Origin: Glandiceps talaboti | Taxonomy: Eukaryota; Hemichordata; Enteropneusta; Spengelidae | Assembly: GCF_964340395.1 (NCBI RefSeq) | Contig: NC_135564.1 | Span: 13,148,391-13,212,390, forward strand | DNA length: 64,000 bases | Reading direction: 5' to 3' | Notes under the pieces: generated by a model | Told to the model about the DNA's origin: nothing | What the model saw: the letters and a program-made list of their open reading frames with translations, nothing else | The model's database searches: none | Shown here: piece by piece, positions 20,716-32,639 of the stretch | Position numbering within the stretch: the first letter of the stretch is position 1 | Layout of the letters: the number at the start of each line of letters is the position of its first letter | Program-made: the position numbers and the translations under genes

Positions 20716-21259
20716 GTAAATATTTATAATATTATTGTGCGTTTATCTTAATCTTTCATATATAACAACCGTTCATTATGTTAGCGAACCGATCCGTAAA
20801 AGCAAACTCTCATAATACTTGGAATATACGTACATGCACGAAACTATTTTTATGAGGTAAAGCGCCATCACCAAATTGTTATTGCTTCGAACTATGACCT
20901 TGGAAATGGACAAATTAATATCGTTTATCGCGTAAAAGAAATATGTATTTATAAATATAGATTATATTTTTTCATTTAAATGAAAAAAAATCGTACTAAT
21001 TCGCAATAATCACGTGTGTATTGCTTTTTGTGCTTATTCAGTCAGTCAGTCATCCCCACCAGTGATGATTCATCTATCATACATGTATAAGCTTCTATAC
21101 ATTTACTTGTAATTGCAGTTATTATGTTATTGATCGTTATCTTATCGTTTAAATTTGAACGAAGGTCGAGTCCCGAGGACATTCATTGTTGTTAATAATA
21201 CGTCACACCGCCACTAACAAAACAGGAAAATGAAAAATATTAATGTATTCTCGGAACAA

Positions 21260-21309
21260 ATATCATGGAAGTATCAGTCACTATCATCGACGTGATACTT
21301 CCATGATAT
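21260..21309. repeat. Perfect 17-bp-arm hairpin
   Basis: The arms atatcatggaagtatca and tgatacttccatgatat are separated by 16 bp, in the leader intron of the SLC16-like gene. Confidence 0.85.
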
Positions 21310-22383
21310 ACAAATACATTGCTACTGTGTGTATTGGTTCAGTCACTGTTTTGTATGCTCTGTTTTAGAATGTGTAGATTTAATAGATTTGGTGTTTGTG
21401 TACACCCCTTTATTATTCTTTACATGGTATATAGTGCTCTAAACAACATCAAATCTTTCAGTGTGTGATATTTGTAGATATCAATAAAACATTACACAAC
21501 TAAATACTTAAAATCCACAGTCCCTCTAGGGACTGTGCTTAAATACATTTTAACCCCAATTGATTCCATTGAGGTGATATCATTATTAATCGTGATATAA
21601 ACCACCATGACAAGACTATCGAACACTAGGCAGTGTGTCTACACTAATGAAAGACAATGTTCTGTTGAGTGTCGTGAGTCAAAATTTGTAGCATGCCATG
21701 CCTCAGAAATAATTTAAAGAGATACTGTAAAACATAATGTAAATAGACTGTTTTGGGTATGACTTCACTGTTTAGAGTATGACTTCACTGTTCAGGTATT
21801 TGTTTAACTTTAATGTATGTGTACCTACTAAAACAATAGTGACCTCATCGTGACCTGACACTGAGGTCAAGGTAATAATTTACTACTCAAAAACAGCCAT
21901 ATTTTAATCAGAGATAGTTATAATAAGTATTTATCCTAATATTCTTTAAACTTTAATCAACCTGTTGACGTAAATATTTTGCAATTACCGAAGGTTAAAC
22001 TGCAGTTAGGCACCTTTGGTAAATTTGCAGAATGTTTTGTCAACCAAAATTAAACTATACATCTATATTACATCCATACTGAGTAGATTTCATTACAACT
22101 ACAGAAATTTATACAAATAGATTTGGCAGCTGACTGAATAACTGTGCTTCATGTATGTTTACATGTGTTGACACCGTTGATATGTAGTATAGTGTAGATA
22201 TTTACAAGTGCTATATATTGTGGTATGTGTACAGAGCTATGTTGAGTAGGAGACAAAAGACCTCTCAGACTCTCATTCCACATGTTCCACAACACTGCAA
22301 TAAACTTTAAACACAAATTTTATGATTTCATGACCTTGCAAATTTCTGGTAGTAAATTTTGTAATATGATTTAAATAAACAAA

Positions 22384-22612
22384 ATATGATATAGGGTTGT
22401 TTGTGGTCGAGTGGTAAAACCACTTGCCTCTTACCACTGTATTTACCACACTGTATAAAGTAAGAAGAGTGTTGTTCAGTTGGACTCTACTGTACAACGC
22501 AGGTTTTCCCTGGGTACTCCGGTTTCCTCGTGCACTAACACTGAACCAAAGGAGCCTATAAATGGGACTAGCTCCCGTTGGTTCTCTGAGAAATAAATAC
22601 AATATGGCATAT
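22384..22612 (+). mobile_element. tRNA-derived SINE
   Basis: The start gtggtcgagtggtaaaac is A-box-like, as in Ser/Leu tRNAs. A later segment, tgggtactccggtttcctc, is a motif common in marine-animal short repeats. The end, gagaaataaatacaata, resembles a SINE tail. It lies in the leader intron of the SLC16-like gene, sense strand. The B box is weak. Confidence 0.55.
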
Positions 22613-22815
22613 CTTTACTGTGTACCATGCATTGTATTGTAATTTGGTTTTTGACTCCAGTAATGTAACAGTAGAGCTCTGGTAGATTTTACTTTCATAA
22701 CACCCATATCCAAAATAGTGATGATACCAAAAAAGGGGCATTTTATAATACCAATTATTATAAAAAGTATGGTGTTTTTTCTTCTAAATTTGGTATTTTG
22801 TATGTCTTGTGTAGG

Positions 22816-25800
22816 ATGTCTGTAACAAAAAAAATAAAGCAGTCTTGGCGGGATTCCTCAGTCAACCCACCAAAGATGTGGAAATATGTGATAGTTCTGT
22901 GTAACTTTATTGTGACTACATTCTGCATTGGTTTGAACTATGGTCTATGGATAATGGTTGATGAACTGAGAGCCTATTTCAAAGATTATCGATATTACGC
23001 ACCACGAGATGAAGTAGACACAAAATGGATGGTGTACATCAATGTGTTCATGGTGAATATCACTGGTAAGTAAACAAATTGATATCTTGTACTCTCTGGT
23101 ATAAACCAGTAAGTAAGGAATAACAGTTACAATAATACAATTATGAGCATTATAAGTGTGGGGGTGGGGGTCGCGATGGGGATGTTGACTTTACAATAAA
23201 AATCACAAGACCTGCAACAACACAACATCTGGCTCCCCAAAAATCTTACAAACACTGCTACGTTTCAGCATCTGGTTCAACAAAAATCTTACCAACAGTG
23301 CTACATTTTATCCTCTTGCCCAACAAATCGTTGGTAGGATTTTTGTTGAACCACATGATAAAATATAGCACTGACGTGCACTTTGAAGTTAAAGGTCCAT
23401 GCAGGCTCATGTTTCATGTATTTGATTTGAAAATTAGTAAAAAAAGTAGTTCATTAGTAGTAAAAGCGTGAATGTAAAGGTTTCAGGCATAACAATATAT
23501 AATATGTTATCATGAGAACTGAATGTAATAGAACTAGAAGGTCTACACAGTCTATAAAGTATAAAATAGAACATACCAATATTGATACTTACAACTACTA
23601 TAATATTATAATGTAAAGCAGGCTAACACTTCAAAGACAATTACAGAGACAATTTTTCTGCCTAGCAGTTATTTTATTTATCTGGAGCGATAAATGTCAC
23701 AATGTGTGTATTTTATGTCCTAATGTGTTTTAGAATCTGTAAGTGGACTTTTGCGTGATTGTCGATTTGAAGTATGAGGGCCTGAATGGAAAAAAGCCAA
23801 CCCTGCAATGCTCTGTGTTGTTTGTAACACTTATTGAGTTTTACCCTGAATAAAGATATTTTATAATAATATTTCCATACATATTGTATGTTATTTCTAA
23901 TGTTTGAAAACTTGCCTTAAACTGAGGTGAGAAACCGACTAACAATTGCATAGATTTTCATACCAACATTTAGTACTATAACTGTGATTTGAATCCCCAA
24001 ACATTTGATCTAGGAATTTGTTTAGATATTATCGCTATTATTGCCCATAACAAATTAAAACATTGAAACGTAACTATTGATTGTATTTTTATCAGGTCCC
24101 ATAGCTGGTTTATTGGCCAACAGATATGGTCATCGTTTCATTGCCTTCTTAGGAGCTGCTTTATCAACATTTGGACTATTTATTTCTGGTTTTACAAAGA
24201 GTGTCGGATTCCTGTGTTTTAGTTACGGCATTGTAACAGGTATGTAAATTATCCACACCTACTGTTTCTTCTTATAATGAATGTCTTCATCACAGAAATC
24301 ATGGTTTATTGAGGGAGACCCAACATGAAGTTGATTGGATATTACTGTACCACACTATGTGTACTGCTACACAAATAAGTTTATACCCACGTGATTCAGT
24401 ACTGTTCAGGTTGTACCCATATATCAGTTCTGTAAATCTCTTTCATATTTCATACCCATTGAACTCTGCAATGAATTACACAGTATGTCCTTGTATTCAT
24501 TAGTCAAGTTCTTAAAGACTGTATTCTGATTTTACACTACGCTATCTTCACACATTACCATCTAGTCAATCTCGTTACTCAAGGCGTTAAATGTGGTACA
24601 ACTCCATGCTGGGCGAATCGCAAACTTGCGCATGTCAATAGTAATCCATGATCTCAAATTGACAGGCTGTTGTCATCACTTAGTAATATTCATTGATACA
24701 GCTGAACTGATATGATATAAAAATGTCCAACCGAACTCCATCTCCAGTCTAATTAAACTAAAATCAACATACAACGCAACAACGTCATCATGTTTATATG
24801 AACTGTAGGGGGCACAGAATTCTGTGCGAGAGTAACGAGATTGACTAGACGGTGATGTGTGAAAGATAATGTAGTGTAAAATCGGAATACAGTCTTCAAG
24901 AACTAGAGTATGTATTGTATATTAAAGACCCCCGTTGGAGTAGGATTAAAATTTTAGTGTGAAAAACAAAATTATGGTGTGACAAATTTACAACATATCT
25001 CTCATATATTTCTTTATTAAAATGTGTGGACTGCAAAAGTTACAAGTAACATAGTCCCTAACAATAAGTGAATCACTGATTCTTTAAATATGTGTATGTA
25101 CAACAATATATGCAATAATCTGTTTGTTTGTCATTAACAATGTCTTCTTTTCTCTTTGATTGATAGGTGCCGGATTCGGACTCGTCCTAGTTCCATCTCT
25201 TGGTATGTTGCCTAGATACTTTCCAAAACGTTACACCATTGCAAACGCCATTGCCTTCATCGGAACCAGTATGAGTATTTTCTTTTTCCCTCCCTTATTC
25301 CGTTGTGTAGCAGAGAAGTATGGCCGTCGCTCAGTCTTCTTTATTTTAGCTTGCCTGAATGCACAGCTGATGGTCGTTGTCATGTTACTGCGTAACATTC
25401 ATCGCAAGCCTCCAGCAGATTTAGAAAACATCCCTCCAACAAATAGCACCAATGAATCAACACAAAGAAACTTTCAAGAAAGAATGTCTCAGAAATTGAA
25501 GAATTTGGCAAGAGATTTAGACCTTAAATTGTTTAAGGAGAGTCCGCCATTTTGTATGTTGGTTGTTGCCATGTTCTTCATCGGAATAGGACACAACATA
25601 GTCATCCTCCATCTTGTATCACATGCCAAGTCCATGGGATTCACAGACAACCAATCAGAGTTCCTGATGCAGATGTGTGGTGTTGGCATGATTGCTGGAC
25701 AAATCATCCATGGTCTCTTATCACTCGGTCTACACTTCAAAGCGAGGCTTACTATGTTTGGATTTTCTTTAGTCATCGTTGCCTTGGTTGCTTTGTTGAG

Positions 25801-27233
25801 TTCATTGCCTGATACGTTGGCTGGTCATGTAGCTCTGGCTGCGTTGATCGGATTCCTGAGTGGAGTTTATTTTCCGTTAATTATTATTGTTGTTAGACAT
25901 TTTATTCTGCCACTTGATGCATGGAGAATTACAGCAGCATTTGGAATAGCCCTGCCATTGTTTGGTCTGGGTGCATTGATTGGTTTACCAGTAGGAGGTA
26001 AGATATTATATGCATAATTAATAGCCAATAAGAGATGAGATATTTTATGCATAATTAATAGCCAATGGGAAATCCAAACTGAGCATGCTCAGATGTGGAG
26101 GCCTGATTTGTAGTTACCATAGTTACTTCACCCTTTTTGGTTTCTGTAATTCTATGTAATTACATCATATATATAGGGTACAGTATCAGCTTTTAAAGGG
26201 TTAACCTTGGGTGATGAACTGGTATCGATTTGAACTGTAGGCAGATGTGATGTGAGGGGCCTTGCTAGACAACTACCATTACATTGACAATTATAGAAGC
26301 TGTGAGACAAATTTAATGCAAGTGTGGTACTTGACTTCAACCTAAGACAAGATAGATACTATATTCTTACTTATATGATAAGTGAAAGTGAATGAAACCA
26401 ATGTATTTTATCTTATTTAGCAACCAATTTTTATCAAACAATGTGAACTCATGTGCTATCCTTCCGGCTGCCCTGTAAAACTGTAATTGCATGGACTTTA
26501 GGTGACATATGTTTCCAGCAGAATGGCTACACAGTATATTGTAACTTGACTTGAACTCGATTGAGCACAAAATCATTATCTATTGTGTATACAATGTGCC
26601 CTCTAAGCCAATTTGATGCACCACTGATGCACACAAATTCTAGTGACACACCAAAATTTGGTGTCCTCCTATCTCTTACTATGTGGTGACTCACAAGAAA
26701 TCCCAGTATCTGTCTATTCTAATATATTGTTATCTCTTTTTTACCCTGACTGTATAGATACTCTGAACGAGAGCTTCAACAACCATAACAGTTCTTACTT
26801 CCTGGCTGGGGTAGCGTTGATGATTTCTGCCATAATGATGATATCGCTTCCAAAACTACGAGAACAGCAACGTAAAAAGCTGCATATCACAGAAATAGAA
26901 ATGGACAATCAAGATGAAGTAGATTCTGCTGCAGCACCACCTGGTAATTATGGAGCTGTCAACCAATCAAATGCCATGGATGAGAACTACCAAGCTTTAG
27001 ACAAATCAAGTGTCACGAATGATAATTACCAAGCTTTAAACCAATCAGATAACTCAACTATAAACCAATCAGGTGCGTCTGCTGCAGCCTCTCCTCAGCA
27101 TACTGAAGGAAAGCCTACAGACAACGGGAAAGATAACACAGAGGAAACAAAAACAGACGAAGATAGCAATAAAGTCAATAAAGATGAAGTTGAAGGTGAG
27201 AAGGAGGAAGAAAACCAAGATACTAAAATGTAG
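22816..27233 (+). CDS. SLC16-like (monocarboxylate transporter family) MFS transporter
   Basis: This is a 12-helix major-facilitator membrane protein of 566 residues. Coding exons: 22816-23065, 24096-24239, 25167-25997, 26758-27233. All introns are GT..AG and phase 1. Start: the first ATG, two bases after the acceptor at 22814. Helix 1 begins at about residue 21 (PPKMWKYVIVLCNFIV), where SLC16 proteins carry the PDGGWGW motif, here degenerate. Then come GPIAGLLANRYGHR (loop 2-3) and GAGFGLVLVPSLGMLPRYFPKRYTIAN, the conserved helix-4/5 region of the family. A 50-residue polar central loop splits the two halves. The cytoplasmic tail is acidic, with repeated NYQAL/NQS segments. The family moves lactate, pyruvate, ketone bodies, amino acids or thyroid hormones with or without protons; the substrate here is unknown. 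A candidate poly(A) signal (AATAAA) is near 27474. Confidence 0.9.
23190..23390. repeat. Imperfect inverted/tandem repeat in intron
   Basis: ggttcaacaaaaatctta (about 23274) is inverted at 23334 (ggatttttgttgaacc). A diverged direct copy precedes it at about 23225. It is probably a degraded foldback element. Confidence 0.6.
24506..24904. mobile_element. Foldback/MITE with about 75-bp terminal inverted repeats
   Basis: The left arm (24506-24581: agttcttaaagactgtattc ... tagtcaatctcgttactc) is inverted at 24828-24904 with about 90% identity. The 245-bp middle has no ORF. It lies in the intron between coding exons 3 and 4 of the SLC16-like gene (second and third of the four). A target duplication was not resolved. 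Confidence 0.85.
26590..26710. repeat. Dispersed MITE-like repeat
   Basis: Starts tgtgccctctaagccaattt, then attctagtgacacacc and cctatctcttact, and ends gtgactcacaagaaat. It is the best-kept single copy of the family at 11690-11910, and lies in the last intron of the SLC16-like gene. Confidence 0.65.
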
Positions 27234-28175
27234 TAAATGCCAGATATAATTAAAGAAATTATAGAAAAGGTATTTGTATTTTAGTATTGTTTTATGCTCA
27301 AGAAACTTACTGCAAGTATGTCCAAAATATAACTATAATATAGTGTGTTTGTTAGGGTTTTACAAAATCCCCACTCAGTTTACCAAGGTTTCTGACCAAA
27401 ATTATGGTATAATGTATGGGAAAGTATGTCACTTTTACCAGATTTACCCCTTTTTCTGTTGCCATGTCTCCCAAATAAACCTTAGCAGAAATACTGTAGT
27501 GTAGTAGTACGATGGACATTTTATTGCTGTATTGCTGTTTGAAACTACAAATTGGCATTTAGAACATTGTGATGTACATTGTCTCTCTTTGGTTCTAAGA
27601 ATCTGTGAGGTGGACAAATCTGATATTAGTAACACAGTAGAGTGTCTTGTTGAACCAAAGTTGTACTGCTCTACTGTGAATGGTTCTGTTCTGGTGTTCA
27701 AGGTAGGTAGGTAGGTAGGTAGGTAGGTAGGCAATAATAGTGTAGTCAACATTCCATAGTTGGTAACGTTTTGAAAAAAAAACCCACTGAGGTTTGAAAC
27801 TTGTAGAAGATTTAAGCTGTTTTTGTACTTATTGACTGGTGTAGTTAGAGTAAAATTCCTTCCTATCCTCTGTTCAAAGTGACCATGTACAACCACAAGC
27901 AGTAGTCAAAATGGCCTCCATTTTATGCCTTTGTAGAACCACATTTTCACTAAAAGTGACTATAGATTTACACTTGTTTTAACTAGAGTCTCACTTTATA
28001 GAACCTCACTGTTTTCACCAACGTGCATGTGTTCAAACACACCTGTTTTAACTGAATGTGCAAAATGAGCAAAAATCAAAACTATATTGTTTATTTCCAC
28101 TTTTAATAGTCTGAAAGGTCCAGCTGTTGGTCCGCTTTTGTAACCACTCGCTACCCAATGAGTGAGTGCATTATA
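27234..28175. other. 3' flank of the SLC16-like gene
   Basis: Contains ATTAAA at about 27249 and AATAAA at about 27474 as possible poly(A) signals, and a (GTAG)n run at 27702-27730. No further gene seen. Confidence 0.5.
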
Positions 28176-28460
28176 CAGGGCTCAAAGTTAACTTTTTTCT
28201 TTGGTAGTCCAAGTTGGCTACCAATTTCAGAAAGTGGTAGCCCAAGGATTGTGACCAGTAGTCCCATATTCCTGAACTGAAAACAGAGTTTCTCATTTGG
28301 AAATATGTGTGTTATTAAAATACTTTTTGTCTGTATATCTTCCATCCTTAAATCATTGCATAATCGGCGGTAGCCTGAGCAGGCTACCAGCTGCAAACTA
28401 TGCCCCATGACAAGAATTGGTAGTCTGTGGACACATGACTACTGTTAATTTCGAGCCCTA
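28176..28460. mobile_element. hAT-like MITE, about 285 bp
   Basis: The ends cagggctcaaagttaac and gttaatttcgagcccta are terminal inverted repeats. They are flanked by attata on both sides, compatible with a hAT-type target duplication of about 8 bp that has drifted. No transposase is present. Confidence 0.7.
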
Positions 28461-29779
28461 ATTATATCAACGGAAGCAACGCCTGGATCTTTCAGGCTAC
28501 CATCACTTTTAACAGAATCGTCAGAATTCTCTTTCTAGACCAGGTCTAAATATTGTACACGTCTGAAATGAAATTATCATCATGAAGAAATACATGTAGC
28601 TGAGATCATTCATTATTCATAAACACTTTTATCAAAATTAATATTTTATAGAATAGAAATCCAACTCCAATGATAATGATAAAACAAGTAACAGTACCAT
28701 GACACGTTTTGTCAGAAATAAATAATATGAAAAAAAGAAGAAAAAAAACAGCATGCATTTTAGAATTTTAGAAACCTTGTACTTACTATTTTAGAAAGAA
28801 TACTCGAGCCTCTATATTGCCTTGTGTGAGAGCACTGTCACCATATTAAACCAATAACAGTAAAGAACATACATGTTTTGAGAAAAAAGGCGATGTAAAT
28901 GAAATGTTGAACTCTGTTAACTGGATATAATACTCTTTAGTCATATATGGTCATAGCATTATGCAAGACAATCATATATTCTTGCTTATCCCATCAACTG
29001 TTTGATAGTGTGTGTAATGGATTGTAGATTGTTAGAGCGCCACCAACGACCAATATTTTACAGTCTGATTTGTTTGGCTGTCCACCTTGACATTAATATT
29101 TATTGCCATTCTAGCAAACCAAAGTATTTTCCACTTTCTTGAGGGACTGTGTTCTAATGAAGCTGTTAAGAGGTTTTCAGATGGTTTCAAGTTACGACAG
29201 TGATTTCTTGCCAAAGAAGCATTTTAATGCTACGATCTTACCCTTGCCATGATCTGACCAAGATTGGAGATAAAAATGAACAAAAACTTAAATTGTGACT
29301 TTGATTGCTGTCTGATAACAGCCTCATGTCAAAGTTTGAATGTACCAAGTAATTTATAAGTTTGAGGCTGTGTTTTTTGAGGCTTACCCGTTTATCAATA
29401 TGATGAAGGAAATCCTAAATATTCTAGTATGAAGTTAACATTACCTGAATACCTACACATACAATAACCAAAGAAACATACCATATAGCATACACGGATA
29501 TTTTACACCCAGCATTACTTCATTCCTTTAAATACTTTATTTTCATTTCATTTTTGTAATTACAATGCAGAGCAAATGCTATCATAAAATGTGACATTTG
29601 AAAACATAGCATAGCTGTTTTAAATTAACATAAAATCTACACTTCCTACTATTTTTGATAATTTTGCTTGTTTTATCTTTGCTACTGGTAAATATAACAG
29701 TAATCATAGGGAACTCCTCACAACACGTAACATCGCATATTAGTCTATGGTATATTTTGCCACACATTAGTCTGACAGT

Positions 29780-30660
29780 GTGTAAATATTTGTCATATAT
29801 TTAATCTGTTAAAGACTTGTTACGTATTAGGCTATGTAAAATTTTGCCACATTTTAGTCCGTGAAATATTTTGCCACATGTATCTGTGAAAGCTTTTGCC
29901 ACATGATAAGATGTGAAAGATTTTGTCACATGGTAGTAATATGCTGTGTAACATTTATTACCAGATAGGTTTTGCTGCACATTAGTCTGTGAAAGATTTT
30001 TTGCCACATGTTAGCCCGTGAAATGTTATGCCACATATTAGTCTGTGAAACATTTTGCCACAGTCTGTGAAACATTTTGCCACATAATAGGCTGTGTAAC
30101 ATTTTGCCACATATTAGTCTGTGAAACATTTTGCCACATATTAGTCTATATAACATTTTGTCGTATATTAGTTTTGTGTAACATGTTGCCATGTATTAGT
30201 GTGTGGAATAGTTTGCCACATACTAGTAATAGACCTTGTAGCTTTTTTTCACAAATAGATTATGATTTTTTGCTGCATATTAGTCTGAAATGATTTGCCA
30301 TATATTAGTCTATCAAATATTTTGCCACATATTAGTCTATGTAACATTTTGCCACATACTAGTAGTCTGTGTAACATTTGCCACATAACATTTTGCCACA
30401 TAGTCTATGTAACATTTTGCCACATAGTCTGTAACATTTTGTGAGATATTAGTCTGTGAAACATTTTTCCACATGTTAGCCTTTGTCAATTTAGTCTCCC
30501 ACATTGTTACATATTATCACATGTAAAAAAAATTGCTGTACATTATTCTGTGTAACATTTTGCTACATATCAGAGTGAGCAATGTTTACATTTGATCACA
30601 TACTAGTCTTTACCACTTCACTAGCCTATGTAACATTTTGCCTTGTGTTAATCAGTGCCT
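29780..30660. repeat. Minisatellite, about 28-32-bp units
   Basis: The core taacattttgccacatatt plus agtctgtg is repeated about 28 times over 0.9 kb with substitutions and unit truncations. Frames across it look protein-like (repeated CHILVCETF-type) only because of the repeat. Confidence 0.9.
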
Positions 30661-31498
30661 ATGTAACACTGCATGCATACAAGTAAAACTTATAATTTTC
30701 CAAACCAAAGATGTAAGTTTTTCTGATTTATATTTTATTTGTCCGTCATTGTATACAGAACTGTTTTTCTCTTGTTTTGTAATATTTATTATATTTTGAC
30801 AGTTTTATGGAAATAAATGTACAAAAACAATGTAATCTATCTGTTTATATCATGTGTCATTGTGACTTTATATATGCTAACTGCACCCCAACTATGAGGG
30901 CGCTATTTAGACATCGCTTACACCAAGGGCTGTTATGCAGCAACTATTTCCCGAGACTGAAAGCTGAGGGTGACTTAACAGCATGAGGGTTATATGATGT
31001 CTACTAGTGCCCAAATAAGGCCATGTAATAAGTGTTTTATAACACATCATATTCTTAAGCACATATTCTCTGCAGACAAAGCAAATCACCAAAAAGACTT
31101 GTGCTACATGAATATGACTAATGTACACTCTATGCTAATTGAGGTCACTATGGGTCACTAGTTCATACCATGTGACACGATCTAAGCCAATCAAATATCA
31201 TGTTTTAATACAACTTAATCATGTATGTCCTTTGTTTTTGTCCGAAATAATATGCTATATGTTTATATATGGAAAGCCACAGCTGACTTAAGTGTGCAAT
31301 TACTATTATTGTATGTGCAAATACTATGTTATTATGGGCTTTCCATATTTATATATATACTATCTATACAATATAGAAACATAGTATATTATTTCAATAG
31401 TAAACAGGCCCATGTACATATAATCTACATGTATGTAGATACTTATCCATGAGTTTAAAATGATGTTTCATTTACCATACCCACCCATATCATATGTT

Positions 31499-31720
31499 CT
31501 TTCTTTCTTTCTTTCTTTCTTCTTTCTTCTTTCTTTCTTTCTTTGATTGATTGATTGTTTGTAACGCAGTTCCTTGGCTCGCTGTGCCAGGACATGAAAG
31601 CGATGGGTTTATTTTACTCAACAGTCCAAAGACAAAGCGAGGAATCCACTACATGTATGTGTGAGGTAGGTGATAACATGCATAGTTGAATGAATGAATG
31701 AATGAATGAATGAATAAACG
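31499..31720. repeat. (TTTC)n and (AATG)n microsatellites
   Basis: A ttct/tttc run at 31499-31542 with gattgatt units following, and an aatg run at 31685-31714. Confidence 0.95.
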
Positions 31721-32406
31721 TGTCATGTCATGCAAATAATAGGGTTAGTATTATGGGTTATATTTTTGTATCCACAAATTTATCTACGTCTGTCGGTGAT
31801 CGACTATGAGATATTTATTTTAATTACTTGTGTGGAAATATAGTCTTAATAAATGTAATGTTTTGCACGAATTCAAATTTCTGTTCTGTAAATTTCTGTT
31901 TATGTAAATATGTAAAGCGCACAAACTAATGTGTAGTTAAGATTATGAAAAAAATATAAATAAATAAATTGTGTGTGTGTATAGTCTTGAACCAAAATAT
32001 AGGGATATCGTCACCGGCACGGTGACGTCACCTACGCGTCATTGTGACGTCACCTACAGGTGGAACAATCATATTTTTAATAACTTACGAATCATATGAA
32101 TGGTTAATTTATACAAGAAATATATATATAATTTATATCAAGGACAAATAGACCGTACAAAGCTATCCGGGTGTTGAACGGGATGGGATGTACGACCGTG
32201 CTGCATAAATGCCACGTCCACCGTGCCACAAAATGATCAGTTTTGTGATATTGAATGTCAAAACAAAAAAGAACCAACAATACATGTACACTCTTAGAGC
32301 AGGTTCAGATTTCCAGTCTATGATTAGAACTGTTGTCAATGTAATGATGGAAAAGGTTATCTAGCTATGGAAAGGAAAAGAATCAATTGCAAGCAGAACA
32401 AAGTAA

Positions 32407-32634
32407 CGCAGTGAACTTGAGGTACGTACACTAAAACCCGATGGAGTTTCTCTCTGGAATGCGATACTCAATATGAGACGTTCTTCAAAATTATCTAATA
32501 TAATGGTATTACACCTAGATGGAGAGCATAATTCCTTGTGTGAATTATTAAAGAATCCATTGACAACTAGTTTGAGTTTCGATATTCTTGCTGTATCTCT
32601 GAGCAACATGAAGAACTTTGCAATGAGCGTGTAG
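32407..32634 (+). other. Unrecognised short ORF fragment
   Basis: An open stretch of about 75 codons with protein-like composition (ELEVRTLKPDGVSLWNAIL ... HLDGEHNSLCELLKNP). It has no convincing start or splice signals and no family I recognise. It may be a decayed gene exon. The opposite strand is also open here, so chance is possible. Confidence 0.2.
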
Positions 32635-32639
32635 ATAAT

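Noticed and set aside
24309-24503. 64-codon plus-strand ORF in a transporter intron
   Set aside because: Ends at the foldback boundary, lacks splice or start support, and resembles nothing recognised.
29780-30660. CRISPR-like array impression (regular ~30-bp repeats)
   Set aside because: Units are contiguous and degenerate with no spacers, in a eukaryotic genome; it is a minisatellite.
30892-31130. 73-codon minus-strand ORF and a gagggcgc CTCF-like core
   Set aside because: The ORF has no family features, and the motif matches too little of the CTCF consensus.
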